From Gammaproteobacteria bacterium (GTDB lineage: Bacteria > Pseudomonadota > Gammaproteobacteria > JAJDOJ01): a DNA stretch of 20,074 nucleotides. The translations under genes and the position numbers were made by a program. How positions within the stretch are numbered: the first letter of the stretch is position 1; each line of letters opens with the position of its first letter. A model generated the notes under the pieces. The model had not been told where the DNA came from, searched no databases, and worked only from the letters and a program-made list of their open reading frames with translations. The stretch covers positions 1 to 20,074 of the forward strand of contig JALVEU010000378.1 of the NCBI GenBank assembly GCA_027030565.1, read 5' to 3'. Shown piece after piece: positions 1 through 6,505 of the stretch.

Positions 1-1
1 G

Positions 2-37
2 ATCCGCATCCACTTCACCATGGGACCGGACCTGTAG
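2..37 (+). CDS. Possible 3' end of a gene entering from the left edge
   Basis: The second forward frame reads eleven residues, IRIHFTMGPDL, and stops with TAG. The alternation of polar and apolar residues would fit the last strand of an outer-membrane barrel. All three forward frames are open over this short stretch, so the call rests only on residue character and on the lack of another gene before 161. The sequence from 38 to 160 has no clear gene and ends in the ribosome-binding site of the next one. Confidence 0.25.
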   Translation: MRIHFTMGPDL

Positions 38-160
38 CCCGGTATCCCGCCACTGCATCCACGGCGCCGCCGATTGCGTATGAGTGTGTAACGGCAAGCG
101 GGCCCGGGCCGCCGCGCCGCAACACCTAAAGTCCATCTGCGGCTATCCAAGGAGGCTGCC

Positions 161-478
161 ATGCACAACGTTCTTTTTCACCAACCTCGTCTGCGTGCCC
201 TGCTCGCCTGGAGCGCATTGCTGCTCCTGCCGGCCGCCGGAGCACACCCACTCTTCCTCCAAGAGGCACCCAACGACTATTCCACACTATCGGAGTCCGG
301 ACGTGTGGCTGGGCCTGGCGGACCGATCACCACCCTGTTTGAGGAGGGGACCACGGACTACGACGACACGCACGCCACCTACGCGGCCACGCCTGCGGCA
401 CGGGGTGAAGTGGTCGAATTCGCGGTCTTCGAGCCCGGCGGCCCAACACACCCCTGGGACATCGTGCCCCTCGACTAA
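161..478 (+). CDS. Small secreted protein of unknown function
   Basis: This gene encodes 105 residues. A strong Shine-Dalgarno sequence, AAGGAGG, lies 5 bases before the ATG. The N-terminus is a classical signal peptide: basic residues, a hydrophobic run over about residues 12-25, then small residues AAGAHP around 25-30. The predicted mature part is about 77 residues, acidic, and rich in Gly, Thr, Pro and Asp. It has no cysteine and no heme motif, so it is probably a soluble periplasmic or secreted protein. I do not recognise a family. It is convergent with the cytochrome gene that follows and shares a strong terminator hairpin with it. The coding frame is supported by the signal peptide, the ribosome-binding site and the terminator 24 bases after the stop. 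Confidence 0.6.
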   Translation: MHNVLFHQPRLRALLAWSALLLLPAAGAHPLFLQEAPNDYSTLSESGRVAGPGGPITTLFEEGTTDYDDTHATYAATPAARGEVVEFAVFEPGGPTHPWDIVPLD

Positions 479-502
479 GCGAGGTTTGGGGAGCACTCAC
501 CG

Positions 503-539
503 AAAGGCCCTGGGGCGATGCAACCGCCCCAGGGCCTTT
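503..539. terminator. Strong bidirectional hairpin terminator
   Basis: A perfect 15-bp stem (503-517 with 525-539) encloses a 7-base loop. It begins AAAGG and ends CCTTT, so each strand transcribes a GC-rich hairpin ending in a short U run. It lies between the convergent small secreted protein gene and the first cytochrome gene and probably ends both transcripts. Confidence 0.8.
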
Positions 540-572
540 GCACGCTCACTTGGAATCCCGACGTGGCCGCTT

Positions 573-884
573 CTACTTCTGTGAAGCGAAATACGCCGCG
601 ATGTTCTCCATGTCCTGATCTGAAAGCGGCTTCATCATCATCTGCATGGTCGGGTCCTTGCGCTTGCCTTCCTTGTATTCTTTCATGGCGGCCACCAGCT
701 CGGCGGCGTCCCGACCGGCCAACGCGGGATACTTGGTGCCCTTGGGGGGATGTCCATCGGCCCCGTGACAGCCTGCACAGGCCGCCGTTTTCGCCTTGCC
801 CGCGGCAGGATCACCGGCGGCCATAGCCTGTCCGGCCACCAGGAGGCCGGCTGCAAGCAGGACCATCCAGCTCGTTTTCTTCAT
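573..884 (-). CDS. Small monoheme cytochrome c (c553/c4-like)
   Basis: This 103-residue periplasmic class I cytochrome c has a signal peptide over residues 1-22 ending AMA-AG. The heme-binding motif CAGCH is at residues 36-40, and a Met-rich stretch around residues 80-84 supplies the sixth ligand (Met80 best matches the paralogue). The C-terminal helix LSDQDMENIAAYFASQK is typical of c553/c4-type domains. AGGAG lies about 7 bases before the ATG. It probably shuttles electrons in the periplasm between a membrane complex or the nearby multiheme protein and a terminal oxidase; the partner is inferred. It is a paralogue of the cytochrome at 1235-1552. The gap between them is about 350 bases, so it may be transcribed separately. 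Confidence 0.93.
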   Translation of the reverse strand: MKKTSWMVLLAAGLLVAGQAMAAGDPAAGKAKTAACAGCHGADGHPPKGTKYPALAGRDAAELVAAMKEYKEGKRKDPTMQMMMKPLSDQDMENIAAYFASQK

Positions 885-1234
885 GTCATGACTCCTCTCG
901 AATGGGGTTGGTCATACCGCTAAGGAAGTCCTGAAACTGCTGCGCGTCCGAATGGCTGTGTTGCGCGGTGCTCGGATACTCGCCTACCCATTTGATATAT
1001 ACTCCGGGCTTCCCGCCCTCCGCCCTTCGGGCCGGCCTGATGGCCGTTCCAATCTGCTCCCAGCGGTTCGGTCTCGTAGCCTACGCTCCGTGCGCCGTGC
1101 CTTGCATCCGCCTCACGCAGCCGATCAGCAACTCCCTAGTGTACGACGGGGGGACCCGGCAATCCTTGGCCAAGGTCAAGGCCGGCGACCCGCGCAGTGC
1201 CTTGCGGCACTGCCAGCGCGCCGCCAGCCCGGCT
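885..1234. other. 350-base intergenic region with hairpins and no clear gene
   Basis: I find no convincing gene here. Frames open through this stretch are low-complexity Arg/Pro/Ser reading in GC-rich DNA without a ribosome-binding site. It holds the leader of the 573-884 cytochrome, an AT-rich island near 991-1001 (TTTGATATAT) in otherwise GC-rich sequence that could be a promoter, a perfect 12-bp palindrome CCTTGGCCAAGG at 1164-1175, and the hairpin described at 1194-1213. Its size and repeated small inverted repeats would also suit a degenerate intergenic repeat element, which cannot be tested from one copy. Confidence 0.4.
1194..1213 (-). other. 8-bp hairpin with GNRA (GCAA) tetraloop after a cytochrome gene
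   Basis: On the minus strand GCAGTGCC and GGCACTGC form a perfect 8-bp stem closed by the GNRA-type loop GCAA. It begins about 20 bases after the stop of the cytochrome gene at 1235-1552. No U tract follows, so it is not a standard intrinsic terminator. It could stabilise or process the mRNA 3' end. Confidence 0.5.
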
Positions 1235-1552
1235 TTACGGCTTCTGGGAAGCAAAATAGGCCGCCAGATCGGCCATGTCCTGATCACTCAGAGTCTGACA
1301 CAGCGCGGCCATGGGTCCGGGGCTGCGCTTGCCCTCCTTGAACTCCTTGAGGGCCTTCAACAGATACGCCTCGGATTTGCCCGCCAACACCGGGTTGTTC
1401 TCCGGGTCGAGACTGCGCCCGCCAGGGCCATGACAACTCTCACAAATCCCGGCCTTCTCCTTGCCTGCCGCCGGATCTCCTCCTGCCACGACTGCACTCG
1501 AAAAGCCCATGACCAGTGCTGCGATACCGACACTCATCACTCCTTTACGCAT
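1235..1552 (-). CDS. Small monoheme cytochrome c, paralogue of the preceding one
   Basis: This gene encodes 105 residues. I start it at the ATG at 1552 because GAGGAGGTG lies just upstream; an ATG 33 bases earlier has no such site and would add a hydrophilic leader. A signal peptide covers residues 1-23 (MRKGVMSVGI onward). The heme motif CESCH is at 37-41, with the likely axial Met81 in SPGPM. The C-terminus, LSDQDMADLAAYFASQKP, is almost the same as in the paralogue at 573-884. An unpaired Cys85 sits where the paralogue has a Met cluster. It is probably a periplasmic electron carrier. The two genes look like a tandem duplication that has diverged around the heme. Confidence 0.92.
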   Translation of the reverse strand: MRKGVMSVGIAALVMGFSSAVVAGGDPAAGKEKAGICESCHGPGGRSLDPENNPVLAGKSEAYLLKALKEFKEGKRSPGPMAALCQTLSDQDMADLAAYFASQKP

Positions 1553-1698
1553 ATTGTTGCACCTCCTCTGCCCTGGCGCCCACACGGCGCTTCCGGATCG
1601 TGTTTGCTCTCGTCACAAACCTGGGTGCCGCTTATCGAGTAAGACGGACCTCGACCGCACCCATCCCGCCTACTGTCCATACATCGCCGCACTACGTC

Positions 1699-1714
1699 CT
1701 TAATGTACATTAAG
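1699..1714. promoter_or_regulatory. Perfect 16-bp palindrome, candidate operator
   Basis: CTTAATGTACATTAAG is identical to its reverse complement over all 16 bases, and the symmetry stops exactly at both ends. It is strikingly AT-rich for this GC-rich window. It lies about 150 bases upstream of the cytochrome start at 1552, in the gap after the foldase gene. An operator for a dimeric regulator of the cytochrome gene is the simplest reading. I do not recognise the motif as a known consensus. Confidence 0.5.
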
Positions 1715-1725
1715 CCGCCTGGACG

Positions 1726-1741
1726 ACGGCCCTCGGGCCGT
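1726..1741. terminator. Hairpin after the parvulin gene, possible weak terminator
   Basis: ACGGCCC and GGGCCGT flank two bases, giving a GC-rich hairpin of 5 to 6 pairs about 30 bases past the stop of the foldase gene at 1770. There is no U tract on the minus strand, so termination strength is doubtful. Confidence 0.35.
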
Positions 1742-1769
1742 AGGTGGGGCACCGAGCCGATGGAATCGC

Positions 1770-3068
1770 TCAGTGCGCCTGGACGTCACTGGGTTCCACA
1801 TGGTCTTCCATCGTCCATTGGATGGGGTAACGCTTGGCCAGCTCTTGCAAATAAGGGGCCATTTTTTCCTGCATGAGCGCGCGTTCCACCCGATCCTCGA
1901 TCTCGCCGAAGGTTTGCTGCCTACCGGGGATGCGCCGCTCGATCATCACCAAGTGAAAACCCTTGGGTGTCTGGATCACCTGGCTCACCTGGCCATCCTT
2001 GAGCCCCTTGAGGGCGGACTCGATCTGGGGCATGCCGGAACCCTCCGGTAGCCAGCCCATCTGTCCCGCATGTTTGCGGCCATAGGGATCGATGCTGTAC
2101 TCCTTGGCCAGCTTGTAGAAACTTTCGCCTTGGAGGATCCGCTTGCGGAGTTCTTCGGCCAGCTCACGAGTGGCGACCACGATCTGCGCGATCTCCCGTT
2201 TCTCGGCCACCCGACCGAGTTCGGGATGGGCCTGGAAATAGGCGACAAGGGTCTTGCGGTCGGGAATCCACTCCCGCTTCTTGCGATCCACCACCATACG
2301 GGCCAGCAGGTCACGCCGGAATTCTTCCATTTGATCGGCGATGTCCAGCTTGGCCTCGAGACCGGCCCGAGCGAAGACCAGCAGTTCCACCAGCCCGTCC
2401 AGCTGGTCGTACATCTCCATGGGCCGTTCTGGTGACCCGAACACCAGGTCCCGATAGTAGATCCGGAACTTGTCGCCCTCGGCAAGCACCGTATCAGGCT
2501 TGGGGTCTTGTTCCAGCCGTTCCGGGTACACCTTCACGCCGTAGCGTTCTTTGAGCTCTTCGACCCGCTTGGCCTTCAGTGCCTTGTAGGCTCGGGCCAC
2601 GTATGCCGAACGCGCAGCCTCGATGGCATCGCCGTCTCCCTTCAGTTGCTCGCGGATTCTGGCATCGACCTTCTCCGGCACCTGAACCTCGTCACGCAGC
2701 TTGAGCTCGTATTTCTGTGCCAGCAGTCCGGTGCGGAAATTGGTCATCTCGCGCTGGAACTGGGGGGTCTTGTCCAAGCCCAGGGCCAGCGCCTCTTGAT
2801 ACAGGAGCTGGAAGTCCACCAGACGAACCAGCATGTCGCCTCGAATCCGTGCCTGCTCCTTGGGGTCCAGGGTCAGGAGCTGATCCGCGATGGGCGAGCT
2901 CATCAGCGCCTGCTCCAAGTCGAGCGCAGTGATCTCGGCATCCCCCACCCGAGCCAACACCTGTGGGGCCGATACGGCCTGCGCCTGTAGCGAAGCGATG
3001 AGGACCAGGGTGACCGCCAGACCGAATACACGCGAGACACGCAAGAAAGGCGCCGCATTCATGTCCAT
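1770..3068 (-). CDS. Periplasmic PpiC/SurA-type peptidyl-prolyl isomerase
   Basis: This 432-residue parvulin-type foldase and chaperone helps exported proteins fold by cis-trans isomerisation at proline. I use the ATG at 3068 because GAGGAG precedes it by 6 bases; the frame stays open to 3107. A signal peptide covers about residues 1-33 (ending QAQAVSA). A SurA/PrsA-like N-terminal helical region follows (about 35-285, opening VLARVGDAEITALDLEQAL), then one PpiC domain at about 289-382. The PpiC domain has the expected REIAQIVV, SIDPYGRKHAGQMGWLPEG and TPKGFHLVMIE segments. E. coli SurA has two PpiC domains; this protein has one, closer to PrsA/PpiD-like or cytochrome-cluster foldases. It lies downstream of the heptaheme lipoprotein gene on the same strand, behind a terminator, and may serve that protein; this is inferred. 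Confidence 0.9.
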   Translation of the reverse strand: MDMNAAPFLRVSRVFGLAVTLVLIASLQAQAVSAPQVLARVGDAEITALDLEQALMSSPIADQLLTLDPKEQARIRGDMLVRLVDFQLLYQEALALGLDKTPQFQREMTNFRTGLLAQKYELKLRDEVQVPEKVDARIREQLKGDGDAIEAARSAYVARAYKALKAKRVEELKERYGVKVYPERLEQDPKPDTVLAEGDKFRIYYRDLVFGSPERPMEMYDQLDGLVELLVFARAGLEAKLDIADQMEEFRRDLLARMVVDRKKREWIPDRKTLVAYFQAHPELGRVAEKREIAQIVVATRELAEELRKRILQGESFYKLAKEYSIDPYGRKHAGQMGWLPEGSGMPQIESALKGLKDGQVSQVIQTPKGFHLVMIERRIPGRQQTFGEIEDRVERALMQEKMAPYLQELAKRYPIQWTMEDHVEPSDVQAH

Positions 3069-3115
3069 CCACATCTCCTCAATGTTCCACGTGTCCGGCA
3101 GAAGCACCGGACCGG

Positions 3116-3140
3116 AAAAAAGAAGGGGGCTGTGGCCCCC
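3116..3140 (-). terminator. Rho-independent terminator after the heptaheme cytochrome gene
   Basis: On the minus strand GGGGGC-CACA-GCCCCC is followed by TTCTTTTTT, a textbook intrinsic terminator. It lies about 83 bases past the heptaheme stop (3223) and about 48 bases before the foldase start (3068). It should reduce or stop read-through between the two genes, or act as a processing point that makes the foldase less abundant than the cytochrome. Confidence 0.85.
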
Positions 3141-3222
3141 AATCTCGCCTATGAAAACGTTCTCGCCTCCAGGGCTTCAGGGCCTTCCTTGGCCCTTCCT
3201 GCTCAATGTCCTGGGGCGCGGC

Positions 3223-5625
3223 TCACTTGCTCGGCGGAATCTTGCCACCGAGATCGGGAGCCGTGGCGTGCATCCAGGCCACTGCAGCGTCATAGTCGCC
3301 GGCGATCGCCTTGCCCTTGTAGGTCTTGTCCTTGGCGATGAGCGGCACACCAGCCTGGTCCGTCTGATGGCAGGACGCGCACTTGAGCGGGCCATGGCTC
3401 CCATCCGGGTTGTACTGCGGCGCCTGCTCATAGGTGGTCACATCCACGTCCGGGGTCACCGGATACAGTCCATGGATCGACTCGTGACAGGCCTGGCAGG
3501 CCAGTCCCGCATGACCCTTGGAGTACCGCATCAGGCTGTACTTGCCCGGCTGGTTGATGGGGAAGGCGACGCCGCCCTGGCCCTCGACGAAGGGTGCCGC
3601 GTGACAGTCCGCGCAGTGCGGTGCCCCTGGGGAGAGCCAGTAGTCACGGCCGTGGGTCGCCGCATCGTAAGGCACTGCAGCGGCACCGGTAGCACCGGCG
3701 GGCAGCTTCAGCGAGGCCACGTCGACGGCCGGATTGGCCGAGAGGATGCTGACGTTGATGTCGCCATCCTCGTCCTTGTGCACCAGCGGCCCGTTGCCCT
3801 TGAGGGCGATCACCGCGATGTCGGGCACCAGGCGCTTCTTGGCCCAGGTGAGCAGGATGCCGGACTTTCCTTCGGTGTCATGCCCATTCTTGTCGAGCAC
3901 CACCTTGGGATCCAAGTACTTCTCTTCGAGCTCCTTACGGCTCACGCCGATGGCCTTGGCGATCTCGTCCAGCGACTTGTTGCGCAGCGTCTCACCGGTC
4001 TGCAGGAAGGCGTTCTGCAGGTTGTCGCGCTGGTACAGCTCGCGCGAGAGCTGGTTGTGGCAGTTGGTGCACCACAGCCCCTTGCCGCCATTGTTGAGAT
4101 TGGAGACGTTGGCCTGCAACCACTTTCCGATGGCGTTCAGGTGCTCCGGCGTCCCCACATCCTTTTCCTTGCCGCGATTGGAATGGACGTCCCGACCCAC
4201 GTAGCAGCCGCCCTTGGCATCACGGTTGTCGGCATTGGCGTAGTGGTTCTTGCCGTCCTTGGTGATGGGATAGCCGTCCATGCTGCGGTCTTGGCGATGC
4301 GCCGGATGGCAACCCTGGCAGGCACCGGTACGCCCCTGTGAGTCGGGCAGCGGGCGCTTCTTCTGATGGGCGTGATGGATGGCCTGCGTCAGGGGTGGAA
4401 TGGGCGTGTCACCCGGGACCTTCATCCCAGTGGTGACCTCCAGCACATTGCGCGACTGCAGGACCGCGATCACGTTGTCTGCATGGCACTTCTGGCAGAG
4501 CACCGGATCACGACCGATCCGGTTGGCCGTCGCCCGGCTGTTGGGATCGTAGTTCTTGAGGAAATCCGTGCCATGCTTGGCGTCGTGAATCTGAAGCACC
4601 GAAATGGACGTGGCCTTGAGATTGGCCATCCAGTCGCTGGCTCCGAGCGCCTTCCAGAATGCCTTTTCCTGCTTGTACAACGTGAACTTCTTGCCGTTGG
4701 CGTTCTCGTTGGAGTGGCAATTGAAGCAGTTGGGCACGTCGATCGGATTGTCGCCGTAGAACTTGATCGGCTTGCCCGTATGGCTGTCCAGCACCGGCTC
4801 ACCCGACTCGGCATCCACCAGGGCCACCCACGCCTTCTGGTACGGCATGATGTCCGTCTCCACGAGTTGGAGCGGATTCTTGCGCACATCGCTGTCCAGG
4901 AACGGCGTCAGCGGCAGACCCAGGGCGTCCCAGATGCCAGGGTTGGTCAGCACGATGGGCACGTTGTCCAGGACCGGAGACTTGGTGTAGACGATGGTGC
5001 CCTTCTCGCCGGTGTAGTGGAGGTGTCCGCCCTTCATGGGGCTCGGCACGGCGGCGCCCGCCGGACCATTGTCCACCGGTACCGGGATGTCCAAGCCCAC
5101 GAACTTCTTCTCGCTGTCCTTGCTCGTGTTCTTGGGGTTGCTGCCCTTCAGGTCCTTGTAGACGTAGAGGTGCGTCCAGTATGCGTTGGCGACGTTCTCG
5201 TTCTTGCCGTACTTACCGTCGCCGTTCACGTCGTAGGGCACGTTCCAGTAGGCCAGTTTGGTGCCTTCCGAATACGTGTTGTCCACGTGACCATAGGCCA
5301 GCTTGAAGCGCTTGTCGCCATCCACGAGCACCGCCGGATCCTTGGGGTCCGCACCCAGGAGCTTCGGCTTGTCGTTCGGCCCCCGAGCGGTCTTGATCAC
5401 CTGGCTCTGGATGGAGTTGTACGGGGGCAGCACGCAGCAGTAGGTGAAGTCGAACCCGGTGCAGTGCATGCCGAGCTCGTAGTTGATGGTGATGTTGTAG
5501 TCGTTCTTGGGCTTGGTGGGATCGACGGCCGCGCTCTGTGCCCTGCCGCTACCCGCTGGCGTGGTGTTGCACGCGGTCAGACCCGCGAGCACCGCCGCCA
5601 CCGACAGCGCGAGTTTCGCTCTCAT
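3223..5625 (-). CDS. Heptaheme c-type cytochrome lipoprotein
   Basis: This 800-residue protein is exported as a lipoprotein: the signal sequence ends in the lipobox LTAC, with Cys19 as the acylated residue. Seven CXXCH heme motifs start at Cys300, 377, 436, 519, 671, 710 and 749. The heme-free N-terminal domain (about 40-290) carries ELGMHCTGFDFTYCCVLPP at 50-68, with Met53, His54, Cys55, Cys63 and Cys64 as a possible extra metal site. An EF-hand-like loop, DVNGDGKYGKNE, is at 132-143. Extra histidines such as HHAH at 417-420 can be distal heme ligands. A lone Cys474 lies in GGCYVGRDVH. GGGAGAA precedes the ATG. Such lipoproteins usually sit on the outer membrane or periplasmic face and carry electrons over long distance; donor and acceptor are unknown. 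I recognise the architecture but no characterised family. Neighbours are two small cytochromes and a foldase. Confidence 0.9.
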   Translation of the reverse strand: MRAKLALSVAAVLAGLTACNTTPAGSGRAQSAAVDPTKPKNDYNITINYELGMHCTGFDFTYCCVLPPYNSIQSQVIKTARGPNDKPKLLGADPKDPAVLVDGDKRFKLAYGHVDNTYSEGTKLAYWNVPYDVNGDGKYGKNENVANAYWTHLYVYKDLKGSNPKNTSKDSEKKFVGLDIPVPVDNGPAGAAVPSPMKGGHLHYTGEKGTIVYTKSPVLDNVPIVLTNPGIWDALGLPLTPFLDSDVRKNPLQLVETDIMPYQKAWVALVDAESGEPVLDSHTGKPIKFYGDNPIDVPNCFNCHSNENANGKKFTLYKQEKAFWKALGASDWMANLKATSISVLQIHDAKHGTDFLKNYDPNSRATANRIGRDPVLCQKCHADNVIAVLQSRNVLEVTTGMKVPGDTPIPPLTQAIHHAHQKKRPLPDSQGRTGACQGCHPAHRQDRSMDGYPITKDGKNHYANADNRDAKGGCYVGRDVHSNRGKEKDVGTPEHLNAIGKWLQANVSNLNNGGKGLWCTNCHNQLSRELYQRDNLQNAFLQTGETLRNKSLDEIAKAIGVSRKELEEKYLDPKVVLDKNGHDTEGKSGILLTWAKKRLVPDIAVIALKGNGPLVHKDEDGDINVSILSANPAVDVASLKLPAGATGAAAVPYDAATHGRDYWLSPGAPHCADCHAAPFVEGQGGVAFPINQPGKYSLMRYSKGHAGLACQACHESIHGLYPVTPDVDVTTYEQAPQYNPDGSHGPLKCASCHQTDQAGVPLIAKDKTYKGKAIAGDYDAAVAWMHATAPDLGGKIPPSK

Positions 5626-5929
5626 AAGTATTCTCCCTGGGTACCGAGTTCGTTGTTCTATACCCGCCGCTCGCGGGAGTGGGCGGGGTCCGGCACGACC
5701 ACTCCGCCGCTGCGAGCATATGCGTCAGCCATAGGCCCAACACGTGCCGCAGGCTAGCGGTAGCTTACCGCAGCGAATTGAGAATTGTCATCCCTTTTCA
5801 CAGAACTTTGTGTCCTGAACGCAGTCTCAATAAATTTTTTCCATTGGCGATTGATGCGGGAACACGGGAGCGTCCGCACCGGGTCCGGCTGTCATCCACG
5901 GGTCCCGGACCCGATAGCCGCCGTGTTGT
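5626..5929. other. 304-base intergenic region upstream of the heptaheme gene
   Basis: There is no gene here. The region holds the leader and presumably the promoter of the heptaheme cytochrome gene and the 3' end of the thioredoxin transcript, both on the minus strand. An inverted repeat CCCGCC/GGCGGG (5663-5668 with 5682-5687) could fold in the cytochrome leader. GCGGTA-GCT-TACCGC lies at 5757-5771. An AT-rich stretch, about 5775-5845, holds tandem GAATTGA/GAATTGT (5775-5788) and the near-palindrome CACAGAACTTTGTG (5799-5812). This stretch is the likeliest promoter and operator area. I could not fit a convincing -35/-10 pair. Confidence 0.4.
5880..5913. terminator. GC-rich inverted repeat after the thioredoxin gene
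   Basis: CGGGTCCGG (5880-5888) and CCGGACCCG (5905-5913) are perfect inverted repeats around a 16-base loop. The second arm can instead pair with CGGGTC at 5899-5904 in a smaller hairpin. It lies just past the stop of the TlpA-like gene (5930) and may terminate that transcript, although no U run follows. Confidence 0.4.
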
Positions 5930-6505
5930 CTATGGGTCTCGCGCCACGGTACCAGGGTCGGGCGCCCGCTGCCCCTGCAGCAACGGCAGAACATAGGTCT
6001 CCAGCGCCTCACGATCGAAGATGCCTTCGCGCATGAACACCAGGTGCCCGTCCTGGGCGATCACCACGGTGAAGGGGAGCACGCCGGCGCGATTGCCCCA
6101 GCGTCGGAGCAGCTCTCTGCCGGCCGTGGTACCCGTGACCAACACCGGATAGTTGATCCCGATGGATCGTGCGTAGTTGCGCAGTTTGCGCTGATCGTCG
6201 ATTCCCACGCTCACCACCTGCAGCCCCAAGGGTCCGTAGGACTCTTGGAAGGCGATCAGTTCAGGGATCTCGATCCGGCAGGGTCGACACCAAGTGGCCC
6301 AGAAATTGAGCAGGATCACGCGCCCCGCCCACTCGTGCAGGCTGTGCTCCTGCCCGTGGATGTCCGGCAGTATCAGGGGCGGCAGTTCCCAGGCGTTGTC
6401 CACTGCCCCGCTCTGGACCGGACGAGGCAGGGGCATCATCGAGGCCATGGCCAGCACGAATCCTGCCCACACGCGCATGCGCCGGCTCCGGACCCTTGCG
6501 ATCAT
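5930..6505 (-). CDS. TlpA/CcmG-like periplasmic thiol-disulfide oxidoreductase
   Basis: This 191-residue thioredoxin-fold protein has an N-terminal membrane anchor or signal sequence at about residues 10-30. The TlpA/AhpC-TSA core begins at about 40 (LPPLILPDIHGQEHSLHEWAG). The active site WCRPC has Cys73 and Cys76, and a cis-Pro region VLPFTVVI follows. Such proteins keep periplasmic cysteines reduced, for example the CXXCH cysteines of apocytochromes before heme attachment. The ATG at 6505 overlaps the stop of the upstream barrel gene as ATGA and has no clear Shine-Dalgarno site, so translation is probably coupled. The frame stays open upstream through the barrel gene, but the coupled ATG fits the family length. 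The barrel has no cysteine, so neighbouring cytochromes are better client candidates. Confidence 0.9.
   Translation of the reverse strand: MIARVRSRRMRVWAGFVLAMASMMPLPRPVQSGAVDNAWELPPLILPDIHGQEHSLHEWAGRVILLNFWATWCRPCRIEIPELIAFQESYGPLGLQVVSVGIDDQRKLRNYARSIGINYPVLVTGTTAGRELLRRWGNRAGVLPFTVVIAQDGHLVFMREGIFDREALETYVLPLLQGQRAPDPGTVARDP

Noticed and set aside
1081..1287. Short minus-strand open frame between the two cytochrome genes
   Set aside because: No ribosome-binding site, overlaps the end of a cytochrome gene in another frame, and has no signal or domain.
2890..4341. Long plus-strand open frame opposite the foldase and heptaheme genes
   Set aside because: It is antisense to two genes with clear domains, has no ribosome-binding site, and its product is low-complexity; GC-rich DNA keeps antisense frames open.
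4366..5757. Long plus-strand open frame opposite the heptaheme gene
   Set aside because: The opposite strand carries CXXCH motifs and a lipobox; this frame shows only His/Arg/Val-rich reading with no domain.
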